The notes under the pieces were generated by a model, which had not been told where the DNA came from, did no database searches, and worked only from the letters and a program-made list of their open reading frames with translations. Source: Nitrospirota bacterium (GTDB lineage Bacteria; Nitrospirota; JAOUDF01). From it: a stretch of 24,908 bases of DNA. Both the position numbers and the translations under genes were made by a program. Where the stretch lies: assembly GCA_029859385.1 (NCBI GenBank), contig JAOUDF010000013.1, positions 1-24,908 on the forward strand, read 5' to 3'. Positions 1 through 8,594 of this stretch are shown in pieces; the first letter of the stretch is position 1, and each line of letters opens with the position of its first letter.

Positions 1-444
1 TGCCAGGGCAAAGCCGCAGGCCGCGGAGAGCCCCTGTCCCAGGTTGCCCGTGCCCCATTCAACGCCGGGGACGCTGCGTTCCACATGCCCCTCGTAGGGG
101 CTGCCTGCCTGGCGGAAATGGGCTACCGCGTCGTCGATGTTGAAGAAACCGCGTCTGCCCAGCGCCGCGTAGACACCGGGGGAGGTGTGGCCGTGACTGA
201 TAACGATCCGGTCGCGGTCGTCCCGGTGCGGCTCATGGGGGAATACACGCCCAAAGGTATAGAGCGTCAGGTATATCTCCAGCGACGACATGGAGCCACC
301 CGGATGCCCCGATGCCGCCAGGTTAGTCATCTTCAGGATATCGCCGCGGCATACGCGAGCCATCTCCTTCAGGGCGGCGATTGTGTCGTCATCGAGCCGT
401 TCAGCCTTGAACCCCTGGTACTTTGCCTCGTCTATTTGTAGCAT
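1..444 (-). CDS. transketolase, N-terminal (ThDP-binding) part, cut by the window edge
   Basis: The first 148 residues of a transketolase or transketolase N-terminal subunit; the 3' end lies outside the window. Transketolase moves two-carbon ketol units between sugar phosphates in the non-oxidative pentose phosphate pathway, using ThDP, in the cytosol. Visible motifs: an ASGHPGGS segment near residue 47, whose His is a conserved catalytic-site residue, then SHGHTSPGVYAALG, then GTGNLGQGLSAACG leading to the ThDP-binding region. The start is the ATG at 444-442, inside the last codons of the upstream LOG gene (13-nt overlap), so the two are very likely cotranscribed and translationally coupled. 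Deltaproteobacteria and thermophiles often split transketolase into N and C subunits. Whether that holds here cannot be seen, but the short lead-in before the first motif fits a split subunit. Confidence 0.93.
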   Translation of the reverse strand, partial: MLQIDEAKYQGFKAERLDDDTIAALKEMARVCRGDILKMTNLAASGHPGGSMSSLEIYLTLYTFGRVFPHEPHRDDRDRIVISHGHTSPGVYAALGRRGFFNIDDAVAHFRQAGSPYEGHVERSVPGVEWGTGNLGQGLSAACGFALA

Positions 445-1139
445 TGATTCGTGATGCACTTGTATACCTCCTCCACAATTTCCTCGGGATCATCGAGGAA
501 GGTGAGCAGCTTTAAATCTTCTTCTTCACAAAACCCTTCCGGAACCATTCTCTTTTCCATCCAATCGGCAACCCCCTGCCAGTACTCCTTCCCTACCACA
601 ATGATGGGAAACGGCTTTATCCGCTGTGTCTGGATAAGGGTGAGCGCCTCGAAACACTCGTCCAGCGTCCCGAAGCCGCCGGGGAATATGATAAAAGCCT
701 GGGCGTATTTTACCAGCATCACCTTGCGGACGAAGAAGTAGCGGAAGCTGACCAGCCGCGTAATGTAGTTGTTCGGTTTCTGCTCCATGGGGAGCTCTAT
801 GTTGAGCCCCACCGAGAGCCCGCCGTTGAGCATGCAGCCGCGGTTGGCCGCCTCCATGATCCCCGGACCGCCGCCGGTAATTACCGCAATCTCCTTTTCC
901 GCCAGCAGTCTGCCGACCTCCAGCGCCTTCTGATAATAGGGGTTGTCTTCACCTATCCGTGACGAACCGAAGATGCTCACCGCCGGGCCGATGTCGGCCA
1001 GTTCCTCGAACCCGTCGGTCAGTTCAGCAAGGATGCGGAACATCCGCCAGGTATCGTCGACCTTGATCTCGTCGATCAGATACTGCTTCTTGCTCCTGTC
1101 ATTTTTGGGCTTGCCCTTGTTGTTTTTCTTTGAGGTCAT
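432..1139 (-). CDS. LOG-family protein (cytokinin riboside 5'-monophosphate phosphoribohydrolase-like)
   Basis: A 235-residue Rossmann-fold protein of the LOG / TIGR00730 family. Family members cleave nucleoside 5'-monophosphates to free base and ribose 5-phosphate; in bacteria the role is often nucleotide salvage or cleanup. The signature GGGPGIMEAANRG is at about residues 89-101 and the catalytic PGGFGTLDE motif at 153-161, with an upstream Arg-Lys pair near 138. The N-terminal 20 residues are Lys/Asn-rich and probably disordered. No good Shine-Dalgarno precedes the ATG at 1139, so the start is less certain than the domain. It overlaps the transketolase start by 13 nt; the link is plausible because its product, ribose 5-phosphate, is a pentose-phosphate intermediate. 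Cytokinin activity is not implied. Confidence 0.9.
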   Translation of the reverse strand: MTSKKNNKGKPKNDRSKKQYLIDEIKVDDTWRMFRILAELTDGFEELADIGPAVSIFGSSRIGEDNPYYQKALEVGRLLAEKEIAVITGGGPGIMEAANRGCMLNGGLSVGLNIELPMEQKPNNYITRLVSFRYFFVRKVMLVKYAQAFIIFPGGFGTLDECFEALTLIQTQRIKPFPIIVVGKEYWQGVADWMEKRMVPEGFCEEEDLKLLTFLDDPEEIVEEVYKCITNQCYK

Positions 1140-1273
1140 GGTGGTGAATGACAGGCCTGGATGAAGTTAAAAGTTGTTGAGAAATGGCGTGATATTACTA
1201 TTGAGATGCCGGTAATTCAAGACTAAATTCCGGGGGTCGTGCGGATATGCAGATGGTACAAGGGGAATCGGGG

Positions 1274-2977
1274 CTACTGTTTGATTGCAGCCTTGTCGAG
1301 GGCCTTGATGCGGGAGTTGATGGGCGGGCGTTCGTGGGCGTCGATGATGACGTCGAGGACCGTGGGGCGGTTCGACTTGATAATCTCATTCATCAGTTTT
1401 TGGTCGATCTCTCCCGGCCGCTCGATGTGATAGGCCTTTGCACCCAGCCCTTCGGCCACTTTGGTAAAATCGACCCTCGGGAAGTCCGACGCGATAAGGC
1501 GGCCGTTGGCCGACATCTGCTGGCCGTGGTGCACCATGCCCAGCTGGGCGTTGTTCTCCACCACCCATATTACCGGGATGTTGTAGTGCACCGCTGTGGC
1601 CACCTCCATGCCGTTCATCATGAACCCGCCGTCGCCGACAATCGAGACTACCGGCCGTTCCGGCGCCGCCAGTTTGCCGCCGATGGCTGCCGCAACACCG
1701 TAGCCCATGGAACTGAACCCGAGCCCCGAGACGAAGGCGCCGGAGCGGGGAATGGTAAGGTAATGAATGGCCCATGCCAGGTTGTTGCCCGCATCAACGA
1801 AGAAGATGGCATCCTCCGGCAGGCTTTCGCGCAGGTCGTGCATCAGCCGCTGGGGTTTGAGCGGTATTTCGTCGGAGCCCATCTTTTCCGGTTCATGGTA
1901 CCTTGGCGCGGCGCAGCCCGTTTGCACAGGCGTAATGCCGCCCCTTCTGGTCTGACCCGACAACCTGACAATCTCTTCGGCCAGTTTGCGCAACACCACG
2001 CCCGCATCGCCCATAAGGCCAAGAGTGCAGGGGTAGTTCTTTCCGAACTGGGTCGGGTCTATATCCACCTGGATAATCGAGCGGCGCTCGGACAGTCGAG
2101 GGTCCCAGCCATAGGTGTCGAACTCGTTGAAACTGGTGGCGACGCTCAGAAGTATATCGACGTTATCGTTGAAAAGAAATTCCTCGGCGAGCGGCGAACC
2201 GGCGAAACCGAACACCCCGAGCGACAGCGGATGGTCGTCGGGAAAACACCCCTTGCTCTTTGGCGTAGTGGCGACAGCCATATTAAGAAGCTCTGCGAGA
2301 TGCCGGATTGCGGCACGAGTCGTCTCATCAAACACGCCGTGACCGAGCAACATGGCCGGTTTTTTTGCGCTAATCAGAATCTGGGCGGCCTTTGTGATAG
2401 CGTCAGGATCATAGGTGTGAAGCTCGCATCGGTATTCACGGGGGAGCAGTATGTCGTCGGCCACTTCCGTGAACATGGCGTCAGAGGGCAGGTTCAGGTG
2501 GATCGGTCCGGGTCGGCCGGTCGTCGCCAGCTTGAGGGCACGGCGCGTGATCTCGCCGGTCCTTTCCGGGTTTATTATCATGGTGCTCAACTTGGTGCAG
2601 GCCTTGTACATGTCGACAATATCGACAGTATCGGGGCCTGATTCCTGAAACGCCCCTTTGCCGAAGCGTGCGGTGGGTACCTGGGCAGTGAGGGCCATTA
2701 CCGGAACCGAGTTGACATAGGCTTGGGCGATACCGGTGATGAGATTCGTTGAGCCGGGCCCGGTGGTGCCGCAGCATACACCGATTCTGCCGCTCACCCG
2801 GGCATAGCCGTCGGCCATGAAGGCGGCACTCCCCTCATGTTTCGTCAGGATAGCCTTGATGCCACCGTTGTCGTGTACGGCGGTGTAGAGTGGCTCCAGC
2901 GCCCCGCCGGGGATGCCGAAGAGGTAGCGGGAGTCTTCATTTGCAAGGTGCTTTACCAGTATGTCGATTGCTCTCAT
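1274..2977 (-). CDS. acetolactate-synthase-like ThDP-dependent enzyme
   Basis: A 567-residue three-domain ThDP enzyme of the acetolactate synthase/pyruvate oxidase superfamily. The catalytic Glu is E48 in the TKHEGSAAFMADGYAR segment, GPGSTN follows near residue 73, and the Mg-ThDP motif runs from GDG (448-450) to NN (475-476). Such enzymes decarboxylate a 2-keto acid and transfer the acyl anion to an acceptor. The stretch LGMVHHGQQ (479-487) aligns with the acetolactate synthase segment LGMVQQWQQ, so G485 replaces the Trp that sets 2-ketobutyrate preference in E. coli AHAS II (Trp464). That, the absence of a regulatory-subunit gene alongside, and the partner ketosynthase 7 nt upstream argue against housekeeping IlvB. 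Substrates cannot be named from sequence. The ATG at 2977 has only a weak ribosome-binding site, consistent with coupling to the upstream gene. Confidence 0.88.
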   Translation of the reverse strand: MRAIDILVKHLANEDSRYLFGIPGGALEPLYTAVHDNGGIKAILTKHEGSAAFMADGYARVSGRIGVCCGTTGPGSTNLITGIAQAYVNSVPVMALTAQVPTARFGKGAFQESGPDTVDIVDMYKACTKLSTMIINPERTGEITRRALKLATTGRPGPIHLNLPSDAMFTEVADDILLPREYRCELHTYDPDAITKAAQILISAKKPAMLLGHGVFDETTRAAIRHLAELLNMAVATTPKSKGCFPDDHPLSLGVFGFAGSPLAEEFLFNDNVDILLSVATSFNEFDTYGWDPRLSERRSIIQVDIDPTQFGKNYPCTLGLMGDAGVVLRKLAEEIVRLSGQTRRGGITPVQTGCAAPRYHEPEKMGSDEIPLKPQRLMHDLRESLPEDAIFFVDAGNNLAWAIHYLTIPRSGAFVSGLGFSSMGYGVAAAIGGKLAAPERPVVSIVGDGGFMMNGMEVATAVHYNIPVIWVVENNAQLGMVHHGQQMSANGRLIASDFPRVDFTKVAEGLGAKAYHIERPGEIDQKLMNEIIKSNRPTVLDVIIDAHERPPINSRIKALDKAAIKQ

Positions 2978-2984
2978 CGTTTTC

Positions 2985-3977
2985 TCAATCCCATTTCATT
3001 ATGATCGCGCCCGTAGAGAAACCAGCGCCCTGAGAGGCAAGGGCTACTATATCACCTCGTTTGACCATCCCTCTATTCAAGCCCTCTCGCAGGTTCACAG
3101 GCATTGTGACCGCACTCATGTTTCCGTATTGCTGATAAGTTAACGGGAACCGTTCCGGAGGAACCCCCATCCCTTTTATCCATGCTTCAGCCAAAGGTTT
3201 GACATTTCCATGAATAGCGGCACAGTTGATGTCCGAAGAGTTGAGGTCTGCCTTGTCCAGCGCGGCCTTAAAGGTTGCGGGTAAGCTATTCAGCGCGAAA
3301 TCCCTGAAATCAGTCGAGCCGTCAAGGCCCGACTTGTCGAGAAAAAACAGCAGGTTATCGTTGTGCCGCTCAAAATATCTCGTACCGTGGTCTCTTCCGA
3401 CAGCAATGCCACAGTTGTAAAAGAACCGGCCCTCCGACCGCATTTCGAAAGATATGATGCCAAAGCCTGAGCGTGAAGCAGACATGACCATCGCGGCAGC
3501 GCCGTCACCCAGTGGAAAATCGGCAGCAGGATGTGATGGGTCGGCAACGACCGACCAATGGCAAGATGTGCTTAGCAGTATATTCTTATATTGTTTCATG
3601 GAGATGAAATTGGCCGCGATGACCATTGCCGGGATTACCGCCCCGCAGGCCTGTGTTACATCGAAGGCTGCGGCATGGGACATCCCGAGCCGATGTTGGA
3701 GCAGATTGGCGTTCGACATGCCTATGGCTTGAGGTAAAGCGGTAATGCCGATTATGAGATCGATATCAGAAGGCGCTATCTCTGCGTCCTCAATTGCCTG
3801 CCGGGCAGCTTCCACCTCAAGGTCCGCTGCTGTCTGGCCTTTTGTCACAACCCGCCGTTCATAAACCCCCAGTCTTTCGATAATGTCCTCGGGAATGCCG
3901 CGACGGATGAAGTCTTCCTTTGTCTCCCGTTGTTCCGGAAAATAGGCGCCGATCCCGGCAATCTTTAGTGGCAGCAT
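2985..3977 (-). CDS. 3-oxoacyl-ACP synthase III (KAS III/FabH-like) family protein
   Basis: A 330-residue thiolase-fold enzyme of the KAS III family. The catalytic triad is intact: C111 in DVTQACGAV, H256 in AAIHGNVKP, N286 in YGNMSAV. Around the His the usual FabH HQAN motif is replaced by HGNVKP, so this is a divergent paralogue rather than the fatty-acid initiation FabH; no fab genes are adjacent. KAS III enzymes use acyl-CoA or acyl-ACP for Claisen condensation, and relatives catalyse acyl transfer or head-to-head condensation. The gene lies 7 nt upstream of the ThDP enzyme gene, so they form a two-gene unit. Start: ATG at 3977 with a GAGGG site about 10 nt upstream. The AT-rich 124 nt before it probably contain the promoter. 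Product unknown. Confidence 0.88.
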   Translation of the reverse strand: MLPLKIAGIGAYFPEQRETKEDFIRRGIPEDIIERLGVYERRVVTKGQTAADLEVEAARQAIEDAEIAPSDIDLIIGITALPQAIGMSNANLLQHRLGMSHAAAFDVTQACGAVIPAMVIAANFISMKQYKNILLSTSCHWSVVADPSHPAADFPLGDGAAAMVMSASRSGFGIISFEMRSEGRFFYNCGIAVGRDHGTRYFERHNDNLLFFLDKSGLDGSTDFRDFALNSLPATFKAALDKADLNSSDINCAAIHGNVKPLAEAWIKGMGVPPERFPLTYQQYGNMSAVTMPVNLREGLNRGMVKRGDIVALASQGAGFSTGAIIMKWD

Positions 3978-4101
3978 TTTCGCACAACCCTCTTTGATAA
4001 ATAGTATTTAGTGTATCGTCATTATTTGCCATTTTATTAGGTTAAAGTAAGGTAATTATGTTTTGGAAACGACTTACGCAGGATGGTAGGCGAAAAGAGA
4101 G

Positions 4102-6195
4102 TTAGAAAGTATACCGAGCTTCGAGAAATATCTCCCGGCCTTCGCGAGGGTAATCGCCGGGGACACTCACGGAGTTGGTTTGCGTACTCCATGCAGCAGG
4201 GTCATCGTAACGCTTGTCGAGAAGGTTTTTGGCGAGGAGCTGTATCTCCAGCCCCTTCCAGAAGTTCTTGAAGGTAAGGGCAGCGTCGATAACCGCATAG
4301 GATGGGAGGTCCTTACGTGTATCGCGTACGGTTCGCGGCCGTTCACCCGAGAAGTAGATGTTGGTGTTGAAATTGAAATAGCGAGCGAAGGCCACATTGC
4401 CGCCGATGTTGGACCGCCACTTGGGCACATCGGCGACGTCTTCACCGCTGCCAAGCCGCTTCAATTCCAGCCAGGTAAAATTGGCATAGGCGTTGTCCGT
4501 CTTGTTGAAGTGGTATTTCCCCTCGAGTTCAAGGCCCGCAATCCGGCGTCTGCTGCTGTTCATATGTTGGTAGCTGCCGCCTCCTATCGGCAGTCGTTCA
4601 ATGGTATTACTGATGTAGTTCTTGAAGTAGCTTGCCTTGATAGTTGCTTCTCCGACCTTCGTTTCGATGGCAAGTTCGGTTGTGGTGATCCGCTCAGGCT
4701 TTAGGTCCTGGTTGCCAATCGCCGAGGGATTATGCTCATTATAGAGTTCTTCTCCGCTGGGGGCGCGGAAGGCCTTACCGGCAAGCAGTTTAACATGAGT
4801 ATTTTTCAGGACCTGCCATACAAGGCCAACCCGGGGGTTCGTAGTATTGCCAAAGTCGCTATATTCATCGCGCCTCACCCCGGCAATCAGGTTAAGTTTG
4901 CTGGTAATGTTCCAGGAGTCCTGAAGGTACCATGCAAAGACGTTCCGATGGGCATTCTGATTCCAGTTCTTCCAGTCGGTGATGTTTTGAAATCCGCCGG
5001 CCAGCGGACCAGCAAAGACATTGTCGGGGTCGAAATTTGCCCAGTGCTGGACATCGTACTGCTTGACTCGGTCAATATTTACTCCCACCGTCAGAAGGTT
5101 GTCCTTGAACAGCTTGTAATCAACCTGAACTTCGGCGCCGTACGTTCGTTCCTTAATCCTGGGATTTCCAAGGACTCCGTCGGGATATGTGCCTGCCATA
5201 AAGCCTTCAGGGAAAAGTTCCCAGTATTGGTCGCTCCTCATATTGCGCCAGTATATACGGGCGGAAGCATCAAGCTCCTTGGTGACTTCATAGCGGTAGC
5301 TCAGTTGAGCAATGTCATCAATGTGGTGGTGATGGCTTTCGTCGTTAAGCGTACTTGTAGCGCCAATATAGGGGCCGTTTTGTAGAGCCGTATGCCGGTA
5401 GTCAAGGCGCAAGCCTTTCCACGACGCCGTAAGTCCCGTATCGAGACGTTGACGCCAGTTGTCCGTTCTGCCGGATGCCCCCGTTAAATCCTGCTCGATT
5501 CGCCGCCTGTCGCCGTCTCTCTCAAGATAGTTAAAATGAGCAGCTACTTCCAGATCGCCGAACTTCTTCCCTGCAAGGATATTGTAACGCTGGGTACTGA
5601 AGCTGCCTCCTTCCGCACGCATGTCGACCCCGTTGATCTCTCCCCCCTCTTTCGTGATCACGTTTATGACGCCTGTAAAGGCATTGGCGCCATACAGGGC
5701 GGACACGGGTCCACGAATGACTTCTATCCGTTTTACATTATCGAGGGGAAGGTCGGAATATATGGGGAAAGCTCCACCAAATACAAACTGGTTAAGGCGC
5801 ATGCCATCGAGGAGCACTAGCACTTTTTCGGAGTTCAGTGTCTTGACACCGCGTATCTCTATCCCCCTGTCATGGCTGTAATCCTGGAATATCCCCAGCC
5901 CAGGCACGATCTTCAGCGTCTCAAACAGCGTCCTCGCCCCCATGTTCCGGATCTGCTCGGCGGTGATGACGGTGGCGACGGCAGGCACCTTGCTCAGGGG
6001 CATGGCCTGTTTTGTCGCGGTGGCGATGATTTCGTCTTTCGAGAAGTAAAGCAGCAGCTCTTCCTGTTCGCCGGGGAGTACCGCTGGAGGCTGGGCAAAA
6101 GCGGGAGAGCTGGTGATAATGCTGTAGAAAAAAATGGCGGCTATGAAGGAGAGGATGGGGATGCGATGATGGTTTAAGCCAGTATTCCCGGGCAT
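4102..6195 (-). CDS. TonB-dependent outer-membrane receptor
   Basis: A 697-residue TonB-dependent receptor that would take up a scarce ligand across the outer membrane using TonB-ExbBD energy. I chose the ATG at 6195, 8 nt after a GGAG site, over an in-frame start 20 codons upstream; it also gives a normal signal peptide (hydrophobic core ending AFAQ). After the cleavage site a TonB-box-like stretch (DEIIATATKQ) leads into the plug domain (LDGMRLNQF, VEVIRG-type IEVIRGPVSALYGANAFTGV). A long beta-barrel follows and the protein ends in ARYTF, an aromatic C-terminal BAM signal. The plug sequence resembles vitamin B12/siderophore/colicin receptors. Ligand unknown; cobalamin genes lie 14 kb away and no cobalamin riboswitch is seen upstream. 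It lies 120 nt downstream of the response regulator gene in the same orientation. Confidence 0.92.
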   Translation of the reverse strand: MPGNTGLNHHRIPILSFIAAIFFYSIITSSPAFAQPPAVLPGEQEELLLYFSKDEIIATATKQAMPLSKVPAVATVITAEQIRNMGARTLFETLKIVPGLGIFQDYSHDRGIEIRGVKTLNSEKVLVLLDGMRLNQFVFGGAFPIYSDLPLDNVKRIEVIRGPVSALYGANAFTGVINVITKEGGEINGVDMRAEGGSFSTQRYNILAGKKFGDLEVAAHFNYLERDGDRRRIEQDLTGASGRTDNWRQRLDTGLTASWKGLRLDYRHTALQNGPYIGATSTLNDESHHHHIDDIAQLSYRYEVTKELDASARIYWRNMRSDQYWELFPEGFMAGTYPDGVLGNPRIKERTYGAEVQVDYKLFKDNLLTVGVNIDRVKQYDVQHWANFDPDNVFAGPLAGGFQNITDWKNWNQNAHRNVFAWYLQDSWNITSKLNLIAGVRRDEYSDFGNTTNPRVGLVWQVLKNTHVKLLAGKAFRAPSGEELYNEHNPSAIGNQDLKPERITTTELAIETKVGEATIKASYFKNYISNTIERLPIGGGSYQHMNSSRRRIAGLELEGKYHFNKTDNAYANFTWLELKRLGSGEDVADVPKWRSNIGGNVAFARYFNFNTNIYFSGERPRTVRDTRKDLPSYAVIDAALTFKNFWKGLEIQLLAKNLLDKRYDDPAAWSTQTNSVSVPGDYPREGREIFLEARYTF

Positions 6196-6270
6196 TTGCC
6201 TGTCTCCGTACAGAAATGTACAAATGAAAGTAACACACAAAATACTGACGGGCAAATGTAAAATCGTGCG

Positions 6271-6314
6271 CCGCTGTTTATTTGTATCGCTGCTGCACAG
6301 TAACCTTCAGCGGC
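6271..6314 (-). terminator. possible hairpin after the response regulator gene
   Basis: A 7-bp inverted repeat (GCCGCTG / CAGCGGC, arms 6271-6277 and 6308-6314) begins just after the response-regulator stop codon and is followed on the minus strand by a short GATTTTAC run. The loop is long (30 nt) and the T-run short, so this is a weak candidate for a terminator or processing site between the sensing operon and the receptor gene. Confidence 0.3.
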
Positions 6315-6315
6315 C

Positions 6316-6687
6316 CTAGCCGGCCAGAGTTTTGCCGGTGGCTTCAAGCAGGTCGCTCAACACAAACGGCTTTTGCAGAAAGCCGTCGGCGCCCGAGTTC
6401 AGAATCTCCTGGACGTCGCCATCTTTGCCGAATCCACTGGACAGGAGTATTTTCACATCCCGTATCGCCTTTAAGGCATGATAAGTCTTTTTACCTCCCA
6501 TGCCCGGCATCATGATATCGAGTATGACCAGGTCGACGGACGGCCCCTGCGGTCCCTTGATGATTTCCACTGCCCTTTCACCGCAGTCGGCGCTGATTAC
6601 TGTGTAGTTGCCGTGTTGAAGCATCCGGTCAAGCATCCGCCGGATAAACTCTTCGTCGTCAACTACCAGGATGGTCTTTCCGTTCAT
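6316..6687 (-). CDS. single-domain response regulator (CheY-like)
   Basis: A stand-alone receiver domain of 123 residues with no output domain. The acidic pair is in VVDDEE near residue 10, the phospho-acceptor Asp is D57 in LVILDIMMPGMGG, the Ser of the LLSSG segment is near 84, and the conserved Lys is in the QKPF motif near 106. The start is the ATG at 6687, which shares one base with the kinase stop codon (TGATG); a TTG one codon upstream is less likely. It is probably phosphorylated by the histidine kinase it is coupled to. Lacking a DNA-binding or enzymatic output, it must act through protein contacts, in a phosphorelay, or as a phosphate sink. Confidence 0.93.
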   Translation of the reverse strand: MNGKTILVVDDEEFIRRMLDRMLQHGNYTVISADCGERAVEIIKGPQGPSVDLVILDIMMPGMGGKKTYHALKAIRDVKILLSSGFGKDGDVQEILNSGADGFLQKPFVLSDLLEATGKTLAG

Positions 6688-8594
6688 CAAGCGTTCCCTT
6701 TCCCTGTTGTTGAGTTTTCGCTGGTCTTGAGGGGCAGATATATGGAAAGTATCGTCCCCTTGCCCGGTTCGGAGGCTACCTCCACGAATCCCCCGTGATT
6801 ACTCACTATGCCGTAGACCATTGCCAGCCCGAGACCGGTCCCCTTGCCCACTTCTTTTGTAGTGAAGAAGGGCTCGAATATCCTTGATTTCACTTCGCCG
6901 TCCATGCCGGCGCCGTTGTCCGAAACGGTAACCCTTGCGTAGCTGCCCGGCCTGGCTTGGGTCCCCATCCGCAGCATGTTCTCTTTATTGACGGATACGG
7001 TATCAGTACTTATCATGAGCACGCCTCCGTTCGGCATGGCATCCCTGCTGTTGAGGCAGATATTGAGAATGGCCTGGTGCACCTGGTTGCTGTCAGCCTG
7101 TACGACGATCATGTTGTTAGTCAGCACCGTGTCGACGGATATTCGCCGGTCCAGGGTTTGCCTGAGGAAGTCGGCTATCTCGCTTACGAGCTGGGTTAGG
7201 TCCACCTGTTCATTCCGGTATCGCCCACGGCGGGCAAACCCGAGAAGATGCGAAGTCGTCCTCGCCGCCCTCTTGCTCAACTCGTCGATGGTATCGAGAT
7301 ACTCCGTCGACCGTATCCCCTCCTTGTCAAACTGCAGTCGCAGGAGAGAGGCGTACCCCATTATTCCGGCCAGAAGGTTGTTGAAGTCGTGCGCGACACC
7401 ACCGGCCAGGGTGCCGATGGCCTCCATCTTCTGGGCCTGGATAAGGTTTTTTTCCAGCCGGTCCTTCTCGGTAATGTCCCGAATGACGAGAAGGGTGTAA
7501 AGTCTTTCGCCCTCTTTTGTGGTGATGGGGAAGACCGACTGGTCGGCAAGGAAGGTTGAGCCGTCCTTCCTCCGATTGGCTATCTCAAGCGTACAGGTGT
7601 CACCTGTGCACATCGCCTCCATCATTGTCTTATGTTCACCCGACGACTCATCCGCGGAAAAGAAGCGGGCAACGGGTAAACCTTTTACGGCAACATGGTC
7701 GTAGCCGGTAATCTTTTCGAAAGCCGGGTTTGCATAGACGACGGTACCGGCCATGTCGGCGATAACCATCGCCTCGTCGGTGCTCTCCACGGCGGTGGCA
7801 AGCTTAAGTAAATCTTCTTCCCTCTCTCTGATGGCCTCTGTCATCCGATTGAATGTGTCAGCTAACATACCGATTTCGTGGGAAAAACGCACATTAATTT
7901 TCTTCGACATGTTTCCTTTGCTTATTTCTTCTGCCGCACGCACAACCTCTCGCACGTCGCGGAGCGGCTGTCCGACCTGCTTGAGGAGGAGCCAGTAAAG
8001 GACGCCCGACAGTAAGAGCGTTACTGCCAGCGACAGGGCAATACTGTTTTCTATCAGCTGCTGCCGTTCCATTCGGATCGTTTTGTCGGAAAGGTCAACC
8101 CTGACCCATCCGATGGCAACCAGGTCGCCGGATACCGTCTCGGTAAACAGCTCCTCACCGGTCTGCGGCACCGCATAGCTGACCTTGCGGTAAAAGAGAT
8201 AGGTCTTGGTCCCGCCGGAAGAGACTACTCGATAATCGGCAATACCTGACGGCGGTTCTGTGCCCGGAGGCGTCATTGGTCCCGTATGGGGCTGTCCTTC
8301 GCCCGCAAGGAGGTTCTCTTCATTATCAAAGAAAAGCACTCGCAACACATCGGGGTTGGACAGAAGTATGCGGGCATTTTCCTGCATTGCGTCTTTGTCT
8401 TTTACGAGCAAATCGAGTGCCCCATGGTCAGCCGTGCTGGAGGCCATGATGTTACCTCTTTCTACAAGGGCATTTTCCAAGAGTTGCATCTCTTTCCTGA
8501 CGAAAAAGACGGTAAAGATCACCGCGAGGACCACCAGTACAGCCAGTGATCCCAGGAGTGTCTTGGTATAAAGAGAGCGGAAGAGGTTTTTCAT
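6687..8594 (-). CDS. membrane PAS-domain sensor histidine kinase
   Basis: A 635-residue sensor kinase. Order: transmembrane helix about 11-32, periplasmic sensor region 33-182, second helix about 183-204, HAMP about 205-258, PAS about 264-380, dimerisation/phosphoacceptor domain with H402 in GGVAHDFNNLLAG, then an ATPase domain with an N box (NICLNSRDAM, 511-520), G1 box DNGAGM (559-564), F box EPFFTTK and G2 box GTGLGLAM. The HDFNN H-box is typical of PAS-coupled kinases. Its ATG overlaps the stop of the upstream binding-protein gene by 4 nt (ATGA), and its stop overlaps the regulator start. This suggests one stoichiometric unit in which the periplasmic protein may present ligand to the kinase sensor region. 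The ligand is unknown. Confidence 0.95.
   Translation of the reverse strand: MKNLFRSLYTKTLLGSLAVLVVLAVIFTVFFVRKEMQLLENALVERGNIMASSTADHGALDLLVKDKDAMQENARILLSNPDVLRVLFFDNEENLLAGEGQPHTGPMTPPGTEPPSGIADYRVVSSGGTKTYLFYRKVSYAVPQTGEELFTETVSGDLVAIGWVRVDLSDKTIRMERQQLIENSIALSLAVTLLLSGVLYWLLLKQVGQPLRDVREVVRAAEEISKGNMSKKINVRFSHEIGMLADTFNRMTEAIREREEDLLKLATAVESTDEAMVIADMAGTVVYANPAFEKITGYDHVAVKGLPVARFFSADESSGEHKTMMEAMCTGDTCTLEIANRRKDGSTFLADQSVFPITTKEGERLYTLLVIRDITEKDRLEKNLIQAQKMEAIGTLAGGVAHDFNNLLAGIMGYASLLRLQFDKEGIRSTEYLDTIDELSKRAARTTSHLLGFARRGRYRNEQVDLTQLVSEIADFLRQTLDRRISVDTVLTNNMIVVQADSNQVHQAILNICLNSRDAMPNGGVLMISTDTVSVNKENMLRMGTQARPGSYARVTVSDNGAGMDGEVKSRIFEPFFTTKEVGKGTGLGLAMVYGIVSNHGGFVEVASEPGKGTILSIYLPLKTSENSTTGKGNA

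Noticed and set aside
1247..2641. A 464-codon open frame on the plus strand
   Set aside because: It lies wholly antisense to the ThDP enzyme, whose motifs are clear. It has no recognisable domain and its composition fits a shadow of GC-rich codon use.
6196..6315. Cobalamin riboswitch upstream of the TonB receptor
   Set aside because: No B12-box (GCCACTG-type) or associated conserved blocks were found on the minus strand in this 120-nt gap, nor in the 59 nt before cbiB.
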